The position numbers were made by a program, and so were the translations under genes. 64,000 bases of DNA from HGM04593 sp045654645 (GTDB lineage Bacteria; Bacteroidota; Bacteroidia; Bacteroidales; Bacteroidaceae), in contig JAZONR010000063.1 of assembly GCA_045654645.1 (NCBI GenBank), forward strand, positions 62,001 through 126,000, in the 5' to 3' direction. Positions 51,421 to 60,364 of the stretch are shown here, piece by piece (position 1 is the stretch's first letter; each line of letters starts with the position of its first letter). Below the pieces are notes generated by a model. The model saw only the letters and a program-made list of their open reading frames with translations, was not told the DNA's origin and did no database searches.

Positions 51421-51648
51421 CTGACAAATGATGATTGGGACTTGTGGCGATGGGGTTACCCGCCACCGTATTACCGGCCTGTATTGCGTCCAATGCCGCC
51501 ACCGCCGCCACGCCCTGTTCCACCCGCAATGCGGCCAATTCAACCGCCATCCCGGCCTGTTCAACCACCCGGATTTGGCGGCAACAGCAAGCCTCCGGGC
51601 TTTGGTGGACAAGGTGGACAGACCAGACCACCCGGGTTTACAAGGTAA
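51421..51648 (+). other. In-frame Pro/Gly-rich extension after the DUF4251 stop
   Basis: In the same frame as the DUF4251 gene, immediately after its TGA, come 75 codons reading DLWRWGYPPPYYRPVLRP and then PP- and PGFGG-type repeats, ended by TAA before a terminator. No ATG starts it; a TTG at 51442 would be the best independent start. It is either a separate small gene with a non-ATG start or the detached C-terminus of the DUF4251 protein. Confidence 0.4.
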
Positions 51649-51690
51649 AATAGTGAGAACGCGGAATCTTGTTCTGCGTTCTCACCTTTT
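51648..51690. terminator. Bidirectional terminator
   Basis: Ten-pair stem (51653-51662 with 51676-51685) plus inner pairing, between convergent genes. Confidence 0.7.
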
Positions 51691-51691
51691 A

Positions 51692-51892
51692 CTAATCTTC
51701 ATCGTCCAACATAAAGATTTCCTCAACACTTTTCCCGAATATATGCGCCATCTTCAATGCCAACACAGTAGAGGGCACAAACTTGCTGCTCTCAATGGCA
51801 TTGACAGTCTGGCGGCTAACGCCGATGGCATCGGCCAACTGTTGCTGCGTCATACGCACCTCGGCACGGGCAACCCTAATCCTATTCTTCAT
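51692..51892 (-). CDS. Small XRE-type helix-turn-helix regulator
   Basis: A 66-residue protein that is almost all HTH: MKNRIRVARAEVRMTQQQLA, then DAIGVSRQTVNAIESSKFVP. The tail (VEEIFMLDDED) is typical of a phage-repressor-like small regulator. Its start overlaps the stop of the membrane-protein gene by 11 bases. It probably represses the shared promoter at 52324-52355; inference from layout. Confidence 0.88.
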   Translation of the reverse strand: MKNRIRVARAEVRMTQQQLADAIGVSRQTVNAIESSKFVPSTVLALKMAHIFGKSVEEIFMLDDED

Positions 51893-52274
51893 TCTTCGCC
51901 TCCTTATTTAAACACCACATACGATAGCGGAAAACAACCATAAAAACAAACAGTATGGTGAACATATTGTAAATCATCACGTATAGAAAATCAAGACCAT
52001 AGACAAACAATGAACAGACAATGAGCACTGCATAACTGATGTAAAGTGCCACAAGCAAGGAGTTCAGACGAAGCTGGCGGACCATTTCATCCTCAATCTT
52101 CTCCCGCGAACAGGTAGAGAATATTGCGCCCAATATAGTGCCAATGATGGCAATATTGTTTACAAGAGAGCTACCATAGTCTGATGCCAAAGCATAAATG
52201 CCAAATATCACACCTACTGCAAGAATACACCAACCCCACTTTTGGAAGACGTGTGGGAAAAGCAACGTTTTCAT
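51882..52274 (-). CDS. Small membrane protein paired with an XRE regulator
   Basis: About 130 residues with four hydrophobic segments (WGWCILAVGVIFGIYALAS; NNIAIIGTILGAIFSTC; LLVALYISYAVLIVCSLFVYG; FLYVMIYNMFTILFVFMVVF). I do not recognise a known family. The pairing membrane protein - XRE regulator with overlapping genes is common in Bacteroidetes and Firmicutes. The start at 52274 (MKTLLFPHVFQK) is chosen because it lies just downstream of an excellent promoter. Confidence 0.7.
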   Translation of the reverse strand: MKTLLFPHVFQKWGWCILAVGVIFGIYALASDYGSSLVNNIAIIGTILGAIFSTCSREKIEDEMVRQLRLNSLLVALYISYAVLIVCSLFVYGLDFLYVMIYNMFTILFVFMVVFRYRMWCLNKEAKNEE

Positions 52275-52323
52275 AAATATACATTTTAAGTTAAACAAAA
52301 CATAGAAGTACTCGAGTATGCCG

Positions 52324-52355
52324 CAAATGTAATGCATACTTTACATATAGACAAA
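52324..52355 (-). promoter_or_regulatory. Promoter of the membrane protein/XRE operon
   Basis: On minus: TTTG (52352-52355), 20 bases, TACATTTG (52324-52331). Both boxes match consensus with ideal spacing; leader about 43 bases. Confidence 0.8.
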
Positions 52356-52491
52356 TATTTTTGACACTAATTTATAATAAAAGCGGGGTTAAATAACCTT
52401 TCTTCTTAACAACGCGCTTTGCTGCGTTAAATAATAACAACTGTAGCGCAAGAGGAGTCAAAGTGCAACGAGCTTTTCACCACATAGTCAT

Positions 52492-52533
52492 AAATAGCAA
52501 CAAGGTCGCGTGCACGCGACCTTGTTGCTATTT
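52492..52533 (-). terminator. Terminator of yebC (perfect palindrome)
   Basis: A 42-base perfect palindrome centred at 52512/52513, 48 bases after the yebC stop. Confidence 0.75.
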
Positions 52534-52580
52534 GTTTTGTGGATAATTCACCACCAAACCGATTTGCTGTTTTGAAAATC

Positions 52581-53306
52581 TTACTCCTCGGCGGGTTTCA
52601 TATTTGTATATACATTCTGTACGTCATCATCCTCCTCGAGACGCTCAACAATCTTGTCGATGGTTGCACGCTGCTCCTCGTTCACATCCTTCTGGTCGTT
52701 GGGGATGCGTGTGAACTCACTACCTGTGATTTCAAAGCCTTTCTCCTCGAGTGTCTTCTGAATTGCACCGAATGACTTGGGATCGCCATAGATGGTGATT
52801 TCGTTCTCCTCCTCATCATACTCATCCTCTACACCATAGTCAATGAGGTCGAGAATCAACTCATCCATATCAAGACCATCTTTCTTTGTAAAAGTGAACA
52901 CGCTCTTCTGTGTAAACATAAAGTCGAGACTGCCCTGTGTGCCAAGTGTGCCGCCGAACTTGTTGAAGACAGAACGCACATTGGCAACGGTGCGTGTGGT
53001 GTTGTCGGTTGCAGCATCTACAAATATCGCGATACCATAGGGGCCGTATCCCTCGTAGGTTACCTCCTTGTAATCCTTTTGGTCCTTACCCATCGCATTC
53101 TTTATTGCGCGCTCGATGTTGTCCTTTGGCATATTCTCGCGCTTGGCATTGGCGATGATAGCTCTCAAGTGAGGGTTGGTATCAGGGTCGGGACCACCGG
53201 CCTTAACTGCAATGGCAATCTGTTTTCCAACACGGGTAAATGTGCGTGCCATATTACCCCATCTTTTAAGTTTCGCTGCTTTACGGTATTCAAAAGCTCT
53301 ACCCAT
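52581..53306 (-). CDS. YebC/PmpR (TACO1-type) family protein
   Basis: A 241-residue cytoplasmic protein of the YebC family, thought to be a transcriptional or translational regulator; for some relatives a role in ribosome stalling relief is proposed. MGRAFEYRKAAKLKRWGNMA at the start is typical; YEGYGPYGIAIFVDAATDNTTRT and GTLGTQGSLDFMF are hallmarks. The acidic C-terminus is usual. It sits 87 bases from the end of pheT and has its own terminator. Confidence 0.93.
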   Translation of the reverse strand: MGRAFEYRKAAKLKRWGNMARTFTRVGKQIAIAVKAGGPDPDTNPHLRAIIANAKRENMPKDNIERAIKNAMGKDQKDYKEVTYEGYGPYGIAIFVDAATDNTTRTVANVRSVFNKFGGTLGTQGSLDFMFTQKSVFTFTKKDGLDMDELILDLIDYGVEDEYDEEENEITIYGDPKSFGAIQKTLEEKGFEITGSEFTRIPNDQKDVNEEQRATIDKIVERLEEDDDVQNVYTNMKPAEE

Positions 53307-53393
53307 AGTAAATTTATTTTTTGTTTATTGTTATTGTCTTTTTTATATTGCAACACCTATGTTGCAGAAACAAGGAGTTGTCCACTTATTGGC

Positions 53394-55859
53394 TTATCGC
53401 TGCACGGCACCCAGACGTTTCTGGAAGCTCTCCATCAAACGCGCCATTGTTTTGTCGATAACCTTGTCGTTGAGTGTCTGGTTGTCATCCTGAAGTATGA
53501 AGCTGACAGCGTAGCTCTTCTTTCCCTCCTCGAGGTTCTTGCCCTCATAGACATCGAAGAGTGTTACGGCCTTCAGCAACTTTTTCTCGGTTTCGCGTGC
53601 TACCTGTTCAATCTGGGCAAAGGTTACACTCTTGTCAATGAGAAGTGCAAGGTCGCGCTTAACTGCAGGGTATTTGCTGATTTCGGCATAACCGATTTTT
53701 GCATTCTTGATAGCCTTCATAAGCTCGGTCCAGTTTATATCGGCATAGAAGACATCGCTCTCAATATCGAAGTTCTTTGTGATTTTCTTGCGCAGGATAC
53801 CATATTGTGCAACAGTTTTCTTGCTGCCCTGCACCTGCACCTCAACAGCAGCCGAATAGATATCGTTGCTGAATGTAGATACAAGACGCATAGAAGGCTT
53901 GAAGCCCAAGCGGTCGAAGATATGCTCAACAACAGCCTTAAGGTCATAGACCGACAATGGACGTCCTGCCTCTATCCAGGATGAAGCGATATTGTTACCT
54001 GTCATCCACAAGGCGAGGTGGTAGCTCTCGCTGTAGGGGCTAAGGATTTTTTCCTCAACACGCTTGTCGGCATCGAAACGGTAGCTGTTGCCAAACTCGA
54101 AGAAGCTGAGGTCGGTGAATTTGCGGCTGATGTTGCGCTGCATACTCTCAAGACCACCGAAAAGCAATGTCTGACGCATCACATTGAGGTCGTTGCTCAA
54201 CGGGTTCATCAATCGCACAAGATTTTCGCTCTTGTAGCTCTCGAGGCCATCGTAGTAGCCGGCTGCTGTAAGCGAGTTGTTGAGTATCTCATTGAAACCG
54301 CATCCCACAAGCTGCTCCGACACAAGATTCTGCAACTTGTGCGACTTGTCCTCGGCACCCTTTGTGATGATTGAGGAGTGGAGTGTGGTATCGAAATTGA
54401 TGTTGTTGTAGCCATAGATGCGCAGGATATCCTCTACTACATCGCAGGGGCGCTGAACATCTACTCGATAGGGAGGAACAAGCAGTGTGAGACCGTTGCT
54501 GTTCTCCTCAACAATTTTCATCTCAAGCGATGAAACAATGCTTTTCACAGTCTCGGGAGCAAGTTCAACACCAATGAGACTGTTTACATAGCTATATTCG
54601 AGTTCTACCTTAAAATCTTCTACAGGAGTGGGATAAACATCCTTTATCTCCATTGAGATTGTGCCGCCTGCAAGCTCCTTGATGAGCATTGCAGCCTGCT
54701 TGAGAGCATAGATGGCGATATTGGGGTCGGTTCCACGCTCAAAGCGGAACGAAGCATCGGTTTGCAAGCCGTGGCGACGTGCCGTCTTGCGCACCCAAGT
54801 TGGATGGAAATAGGCGCTCTCGAGGAAGACGTTTTTTGTCTCCTCGGTGGTACCCGATTCAAGACCTCCAAAGACACCGGCAATGCACATAGGCTCCTGG
54901 GCATTGCATATCATAAGGTCGCGCTCTGAGAGTTTGCGCTCAACACCATCGAGAGTAACAAAAGGTGTGCCCTCGGGGAATGTGCGCACCACCACCTTGC
55001 CGCCCTTTATCTTATCTGCATCGAAGCAGTGCATAGGCTGGCCATAGGCGTGGAGTATGTAGTTTGTTATGTCTACGATATTGTTGATAGGACGCACGCC
55101 TATTATCTGCAACTTCTCCTTCAACCACTCGGGGCTCTCTTTTACGGTAACACCCTTCACGGTAACGCCGGCATAGCGCAGACAAGCCTCGGTATTCTGA
55201 ACATCAATATCTATCTCGAGCGAATTGTCATCCACTTTGAAAGCATCGCAAGAGGGACGGCGCAACGCACTCTCGCCCTTGTTTTGCTTTGTATAGGCAT
55301 AGAGGTCGCGCGCTACACCATAGTGAGAACAGGCATCGGCACGGTTGGGTGTGATATCAACACCAATGAGATAGTCGCTCTTTATGTTATAGTACTCCTT
55401 GGCAGGTGTTCCGGGAACAGCATCGGCTGGTAGCACTATTATGCCGTCGTGGCTTGTACCAATGCCAATTTCATCCTCGGCACATATCATACCGAAAGAC
55501 TCGGCACCACGTATCTTGCCCTTCTTTATTGTGAAGCATTCATCGCCGCTATAGAGCTTTGTGCCGATGGTTGCAACAACAACCTTCTGCCCTGCAGCCA
55601 CATTGGGCGCGCCGCACACAATCTGCACGGGGTTGCCATCGCCAAGATTTACAGTTGTTATGTGCAGGTGGTCGCTATCGGGGTGGTCCACACAGGTCAG
55701 CACCTCACCAATAACAAGGCCCTCAAGGCCGCCCTTGATTGTCTGAACCTCCTCAACACCGTCGGTCTCAAGACCAATTGATGTGAGGGCGGCCGACACC
55801 TCTTCGGGTGTCATATTAAAATCGACATACTCTTTTAGCCAATTATAAGAAATGTTCAT
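53394..55859 (-). CDS. pheT: Phenylalanine--tRNA ligase beta subunit PheT
   Basis: An 821-residue subunit. Residues about 40-150 form the EMAP-type tRNA-binding domain (LTCVDHPDSDHLHITTVNLG; CGAPNVAAGQKV); the B3/B4 editing domain follows, then B5 and the FDX-ACB anticodon-binding domain at the C-terminus (KYPAVKRDLALLIDKSVTFAQ). It partners with PheS (not in the window). A conserved start MNISYNWLKEYVDF is used. Confidence 0.97.
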   Translation of the reverse strand: MNISYNWLKEYVDFNMTPEEVSAALTSIGLETDGVEEVQTIKGGLEGLVIGEVLTCVDHPDSDHLHITTVNLGDGNPVQIVCGAPNVAAGQKVVVATIGTKLYSGDECFTIKKGKIRGAESFGMICAEDEIGIGTSHDGIIVLPADAVPGTPAKEYYNIKSDYLIGVDITPNRADACSHYGVARDLYAYTKQNKGESALRRPSCDAFKVDDNSLEIDIDVQNTEACLRYAGVTVKGVTVKESPEWLKEKLQIIGVRPINNIVDITNYILHAYGQPMHCFDADKIKGGKVVVRTFPEGTPFVTLDGVERKLSERDLMICNAQEPMCIAGVFGGLESGTTEETKNVFLESAYFHPTWVRKTARRHGLQTDASFRFERGTDPNIAIYALKQAAMLIKELAGGTISMEIKDVYPTPVEDFKVELEYSYVNSLIGVELAPETVKSIVSSLEMKIVEENSNGLTLLVPPYRVDVQRPCDVVEDILRIYGYNNINFDTTLHSSIITKGAEDKSHKLQNLVSEQLVGCGFNEILNNSLTAAGYYDGLESYKSENLVRLMNPLSNDLNVMRQTLLFGGLESMQRNISRKFTDLSFFEFGNSYRFDADKRVEEKILSPYSESYHLALWMTGNNIASSWIEAGRPLSVYDLKAVVEHIFDRLGFKPSMRLVSTFSNDIYSAAVEVQVQGSKKTVAQYGILRKKITKNFDIESDVFYADINWTELMKAIKNAKIGYAEISKYPAVKRDLALLIDKSVTFAQIEQVARETEKKLLKAVTLFDVYEGKNLEEGKKSYAVSFILQDDNQTLNDKVIDKTMARLMESFQKRLGAVQR

Positions 55860-56217
55860 ATCGTTGTTTTTTTATTGTTACAAAGTAAATCCAAGCGCAG
55901 GCCCCTATGCTGCCCCACGCAAAAGTGCTTGGGGAGAGACTCATAGACCAGGCTACGTTATTTCAACTTGCAAATTTAAACTTTTTTTCTCAATAAATGA
56001 AGTGAGAAACAAAATAATACATTATTTATAAATAGAAGACACCCTTTTCGGGCTCACATCATTCTCTTTCAAGAAGAACATTCTCCTCTACAAATATATT
56101 GCGGGATATTAGAAAGCATCGAGAAGAGGCTCAACAATTCACCGGTGGAACACTCTATAATGCAACAAAAAATCGGTTCCAAGCGCGCTTGGAACCGATT
56201 TTTTATTATAACGGAAT
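55860..56217. other. Intergenic stretch, 358 bases
   Basis: On minus TAAATTTG at 55971-55978 may be the pheT -7 box (leader about 105 bases), with a hairpin at 55913-55934 in the leader. The malic enzyme terminator (56167-56204) lies at the right. The rest is A/T-rich without a supported gene. Confidence 0.55.
56167..56204 (-). terminator. Terminator of the malic enzyme gene (perfect palindrome)
   Basis: A 38-base perfect palindrome with six A and six T at the ends, 14 bases after the malic enzyme stop. Confidence 0.88.
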
Positions 56218-58497
56218 TTACTTATTCTTATTTACCATTGCATCAATGGCAGCAACTGCCGTAACATTGAGAATCTCCTGTACAGAGCTCTCGAAGTCAA
56301 TAAAGTGAATAGGCTTGTTCAATCCCATCTGGATGGGGCCGATAATCTCGACATCGGTACCAAGTGCCTGCATCATCTTATACGAAGAGCTTGCAGAGTT
56401 GAGATTGGGGAACACAAGTGTGTTCACCTCTTTGCCATAGAGTTTTGAGAAAGGATACATCTTATCGCGCAACTCGCTGTTCATCGCCACATTCACCTGT
56501 ATCTCGCCATCGATAGCCCAATCGGGGTAGGTTTCGTGCAGATGAGCTATAGCCTTCTTCACACGCTCGGCGCTGCCTCCCTGGTCGCTTCCAAAATTTG
56601 AATAGGAGGTCATTGCAATCACCGGCTCGCGATTAAAGAAACGCACAGCTTTCTCGGCAAGGCGAGCTATATCAATGAGCGTGGGAAGCTCGGGGGCACG
56701 ATTAATGAGTGTATCGGCCACAAAATAGGTTCCTTTCTTGGAGTTAATGATGTGCATTGTGGCAAAGGTGCTGAAGCCTTCCTGCATACCGATAACCTCC
56801 TTGGCAACCTTAATTGTGTTTGAGTACTTGGTGTAGAGACCTGTTACAAAAGCATCGGCATCGCCGGTCTCAACCATCATCATACCAAAATAGTTGCGCT
56901 CGAACATTTTGTCATTAGCCTCTTCAAGGGTATAGCCCTCGCGCTGGCGTTTGTCGGCAAGTATCTGTGCATAGCGTTCGCGACGCAAATGCTCATTGGG
57001 ATGACGAAGATTTACCACTTCAATGCCTTCAAGGCTGAGACCAAGCTCGGCAGCAAGATTGGTAATCAGTTCATCATTACCCAACAGAATGGGCTGGCAG
57101 ATGCCCTCCTCCTTGGCACGCACAGCAGCCTTCATCATTGATGGGTGAGCACCCTCGGCAAATACCACACGTTGTTGCTCGGTGCGGGCCATATCGTAGA
57201 TTTGCTGTGTGAGTTTCGACTCGCGGCCCATAAACTCAAGCAGATGCTCCTTGTATTTATCCCAGTCGGTAATTGTTTTGCGCGCAACACCGCTTGCAAT
57301 GGCAGCCTTGGCCACCGCAGTAGAGACCTCTACCAAAAGACGGGGATCGACAGGCTTTGGAATGAAGTAGTCGCGACCAAATGAGAGATGTCCCACTTTG
57401 TATACTTTGTTTACAATCTCGGGAACGGGCTGCTTTGCAAGGTTGGCAATTGCGTGCACGGCAGCCAACTTCATCTCCTCATTTATCGCTGTTGCTGCAA
57501 CATCAAGGGCTCCACGGAAAATATAGGGGAAACCAATCACATTGTTGATTTGATTGGGATAGTCGCTGCGGCCGGTGCTCATAAGAACGTCGGGGCGGCA
57601 CGATGTGGCAGCCTCATAGGTAATCTCGGGCTCGGGATTTGCAAGTGCAAACACAATGGGGTCTTTAGCCATTGAACGCACCATATCCTGAGACAGGACA
57701 TTGCCCTTTGAAAGTCCCAGGAACACATCGGCATCCTTCACAGCCTCGGCGAGAGTCGTGATATCGGTTCGTGTAGTTGCAAACTCCAGCTTCTCGGGAG
57801 TAAGGTTGGTGCGCGATGTGCTTATTACACCGCGACTGTCGAGCATAACGACATTCTCTCGCTTAACGCCAAGTGCTATGTAGAGCTTTGTGCAAGAGAT
57901 TGCTGCTGCGCCGGCACCATTAACAACAACCTTTACATCTTCTATTTTCTTACCATTCACCTCAAGAGCATTCAACAGACCCGCCGCAGAGATAATCGCT
58001 GTTCCGTGCTGGTCGTCGTGCATCACGGGAATATCGAGCTCTTCCTTCAAACGGCGCTCAATTTCAAAACATTCGGGAGCTTTGATATCCTCGAGATTTA
58101 TACCACCAAAAGTGGGAGCTATAGCCTTAACAGCCTGAATAAACTTTTCAGGGTCCTGCTCATCAACCTCAATATCAAACACGTCAATTCCTGCATATAT
58201 CTTGAACAGCAGACCCTTACCTTCCATAACCGGTTTGCCGGCAAGAGGGCCTATATTGCCAAGGCCAAGCACTGCTGTGCCATTTGAGATGACAGCAACA
58301 AGATTACCTTTATCGGTATATTTATAAGCATCCTGCGGATTGTCTTTAATCTCGAGACAGGGCTCGGCCACACCGGGCGAATAGGCCAACGAAAGGTCTG
58401 TTTGTGTGAAATAGGGCTTTGTGGGTACTACCTCTATCTTTCCGGGACGGCGCCCCGCGTGGTAGTTCAATGCATCTTCTTTTGTAATTTTTGCCAT
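56218..58497 (-). CDS. maeB: NADP-dependent malic enzyme (MaeB type)
   Basis: A 759-residue two-domain protein: residues 1 to about 420 form the malic enzyme (VMHDDQHGTAIISAAGLLNA; VVVNGAGAAAISCTKLY; PIVFALANPEPEI), converting malate to pyruvate and CO2; the rest is a phosphotransacetylase-like domain, probably regulatory (VFAEGAHPSMMKAAVRAKEE; YSNFGSDQGGSAERV). This is the E. coli MaeB arrangement and length. Its own terminator makes it monocistronic. Confidence 0.95.
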   Translation of the reverse strand: MAKITKEDALNYHAGRRPGKIEVVPTKPYFTQTDLSLAYSPGVAEPCLEIKDNPQDAYKYTDKGNLVAVISNGTAVLGLGNIGPLAGKPVMEGKGLLFKIYAGIDVFDIEVDEQDPEKFIQAVKAIAPTFGGINLEDIKAPECFEIERRLKEELDIPVMHDDQHGTAIISAAGLLNALEVNGKKIEDVKVVVNGAGAAAISCTKLYIALGVKRENVVMLDSRGVISTSRTNLTPEKLEFATTRTDITTLAEAVKDADVFLGLSKGNVLSQDMVRSMAKDPIVFALANPEPEITYEAATSCRPDVLMSTGRSDYPNQINNVIGFPYIFRGALDVAATAINEEMKLAAVHAIANLAKQPVPEIVNKVYKVGHLSFGRDYFIPKPVDPRLLVEVSTAVAKAAIASGVARKTITDWDKYKEHLLEFMGRESKLTQQIYDMARTEQQRVVFAEGAHPSMMKAAVRAKEEGICQPILLGNDELITNLAAELGLSLEGIEVVNLRHPNEHLRRERYAQILADKRQREGYTLEEANDKMFERNYFGMMMVETGDADAFVTGLYTKYSNTIKVAKEVIGMQEGFSTFATMHIINSKKGTYFVADTLINRAPELPTLIDIARLAEKAVRFFNREPVIAMTSYSNFGSDQGGSAERVKKAIAHLHETYPDWAIDGEIQVNVAMNSELRDKMYPFSKLYGKEVNTLVFPNLNSASSSYKMMQALGTDVEIIGPIQMGLNKPIHFIDFESSVQEILNVTAVAAIDAMVNKNK

Positions 58498-58544
58498 TGT
58501 TTTTATCCTTGTTTGGATTTATCTTATTAATATTCTTTTCTTTC

Positions 58545-59312
58545 CTAATCTTCGATAAACGAATCGCCGGCCTCGCCCACGCCGAATAGCGCGAAATCAT
58601 ATTTAACAGGGTCTTGGGGCGAAAGAAGGCGCAATCTGGAGGTGAGTTCCTCAACCGTGCGACGGTCGTTTTGAGTGCGGGTTACCAGGCCAAGCGCGCG
58701 GGCCGTGCGTGCAACGTGCACATCAATGGGCATCATCAGCTCTGCCGGCGAAGGGGAATTCCAGATGCCTATGTCCACCACTCCATCCTTTCTGCACAGC
58801 CAACGCAGCATCATATGCATACGTTTGCAGGCCGATGCGGGCCTGCCCTTGCGTGGCACAGGGTTGCTTATATGCCTTGTCTCCACCCCACCATTGGCAA
58901 TTGCCATCTCGCTGCGCAAATGCTCAATGCCTTCCCACGGCGAGCAACCGCAGAAAAGCGCCTCCATAGTGCCGTATATGCTGTATATTCTATGCAATCC
59001 GCGACATATATATTTAAAATCGCGAACGAAAAAGGTGCGATGGATATTCTCACTGTCATTGAGCCGCTCCCAAGCACCACTCATAACATAGTCAAATGGA
59101 GCAGAGCCCATAATGCCGTGCAACATACGGTTACCCGATGCAAGTATCATCTTGCGGTTGCCCCAGGCAATCACCGATGCAAGCAGAGCTGCAATCTCAA
59201 TATCTTCGCGACGAGAGAAGGAGCGGGGGAAACTAATGGGGTCGTTCTCTATGAATGAGGGGGTATTATATTGCGCAACCTTCTCATTAAGCAGGGACCT
59301 TAGCTTCTCCAT
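58545..59312 (-). CDS. TIGR02757 family protein (HhH-type DNA glycosylase-like)
   Basis: A 255-residue protein of a family found mostly in Bacteroidetes. It begins MEKLRSLLNEKVAQYNTPSF and has ALLASVIAWGNRKMI and CKRMHMMLRWLCRKDGVVDI, then MMPIDVHVARTARALGLVTR, features that resemble helix-hairpin-helix glycosylases such as the endonuclease III superfamily, with a possible Asp in the IDVHVARTA segment. Enzyme activity is not proven. It starts 7 bases after dapA, so is likely on one transcript. Confidence 0.82.
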   Translation of the reverse strand: MEKLRSLLNEKVAQYNTPSFIENDPISFPRSFSRREDIEIAALLASVIAWGNRKMILASGNRMLHGIMGSAPFDYVMSGAWERLNDSENIHRTFFVRDFKYICRGLHRIYSIYGTMEALFCGCSPWEGIEHLRSEMAIANGGVETRHISNPVPRKGRPASACKRMHMMLRWLCRKDGVVDIGIWNSPSPAELMMPIDVHVARTARALGLVTRTQNDRRTVEELTSRLRLLSPQDPVKYDFALFGVGEAGDSFIED

Positions 59313-59319
59313 ATCAAAT

Positions 59320-60198
59320 TCAAAGTGCTGTTATTGCCTGCTGAAGGTCGCTATAGGTATCATCACAAGCCGGCACAAGCGGCAAACGCAACACATTCTC
59401 TATGCGACCGTGTATATTGAGAAGCGCCTTAATACCCGATGGGTTGCCATCAACAAAAATAAGCTGGAAAAGTTCGTTGAGCCTATCGTGCTGGTCGCGG
59501 GCATCTCCAATTCGTTTCTCCTGCATTGCCCTGACAAGAGCAATCATCTCCTTGGGATATGCGTTTCCAAAAACAGATATGACACCAACACCACCGGCCT
59601 CCATAATATCTACGGTGAGACTGTCATCGCCCGAGAAGACGTCAAAGCCCTCGGGCAAAGCAGCTATCAACTCCCTCACCTGTGCAAGATTACCCGATGC
59701 GGCCTTGTAGCCAACAATATTGGGGCACTCTTTTGCCAGGCGCACCACTGTGGAAGGGAGAATATTCACACCTGTGCGACCGGGAACATTGTACATATAA
59801 ATGGGAAGGTCTGTAGCCTGGGCAATAGCTTTGTAGTGCTGATACACTCCTTCTTGAACGGGTTTATTATAATAGGGAGCAACCGACAGAATAGCATCTA
59901 TGCCGGTGAGGTCCTCACTCTTAAGCTCCTCAACTACATTGCGAGTGCAGTTACCGCCAAAGCCCACCATAATGGGCATACGGCCATCAACCTGTTTTAT
60001 GATGCGCTTTCGAATCTCACGTTTCTCCTCGTTTGTTAGTGTGGGGGTTTCACCTGTAGTACCAAGAACACACAAAAAGTCGGTACCGCAATCGAGATGC
60101 ATCTGCACCAGTGATTCAAGCGCTGCATAATCCACTTCGCCCTCCTTGTCAAAAGGAGTTACAATGGCAACGCCCATTCCTTTGAATTCTTTACGCAT
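59320..60198 (-). CDS. dapA: 4-hydroxy-tetrahydrodipicolinate synthase DapA
   Basis: A 292-residue Schiff-base aldolase of lysine and diaminopimelate synthesis, condensing pyruvate with aspartate semialdehyde. GTTGETPTLTNEEK is the substrate loop; YMYNVPGRTGVNI holds the catalytic Tyr/Arg region and IVGYKAASGNLAQ the Schiff-base Lys. The start at 60198 is chosen; the longer frame adds nine residues. The gene leads the dapA - TIGR02757 transcript, and lies downstream of a terminator for ligA. Confidence 0.96.
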   Translation of the reverse strand: MRKEFKGMGVAIVTPFDKEGEVDYAALESLVQMHLDCGTDFLCVLGTTGETPTLTNEEKREIRKRIIKQVDGRMPIMVGFGGNCTRNVVEELKSEDLTGIDAILSVAPYYNKPVQEGVYQHYKAIAQATDLPIYMYNVPGRTGVNILPSTVVRLAKECPNIVGYKAASGNLAQVRELIAALPEGFDVFSGDDSLTVDIMEAGGVGVISVFGNAYPKEMIALVRAMQEKRIGDARDQHDRLNELFQLIFVDGNPSGIKALLNIHGRIENVLRLPLVPACDDTYSDLQQAITAL

Positions 60199-60275
60199 TT
60201 TTTTAAAATTATTTTCAGTTTGCAAAATTACATCAAATTTTGCTATTATTAAAAATAATGGTGTTTATATTTATT

Positions 60276-60313
60276 AAAAAAAGGTTACGCCGATGCAATG
60301 TAAACATCGGCGT
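60276..60313 (-). terminator. Terminator of ligA
   Basis: Nine-pair stem (60287-60295 with 60305-60313) followed on minus by a T run (60275-60282). Confidence 0.75.
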
Positions 60314-60364
60314 TTTGCCTAATCATTTTTTGGGGCACGTTAGATGCTCTCCATTACTCAACAA

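Larger units (their letters stand above)
52275..52580. other. Intergenic stretch, 306 bases
   Basis: Holds the promoter above (52324-52355) and the yebC terminator (52492-52533). Nothing else with support. Confidence 0.8.

Noticed and set aside
51428..51943. Long reading frame on plus over the Pro/Gly-rich region and into the XRE gene
   Set aside because: It overlaps the terminator and the antisense of the XRE regulator, with a composition unlike any protein; judged a shadow of other frames.
55860..56160. T-box or other riboswitch in the pheT leader
   Set aside because: A hairpin (55913-55934) exists, but I see no T-box consensus sequence or antiterminator pairing, and T-boxes are rare in this phylum.
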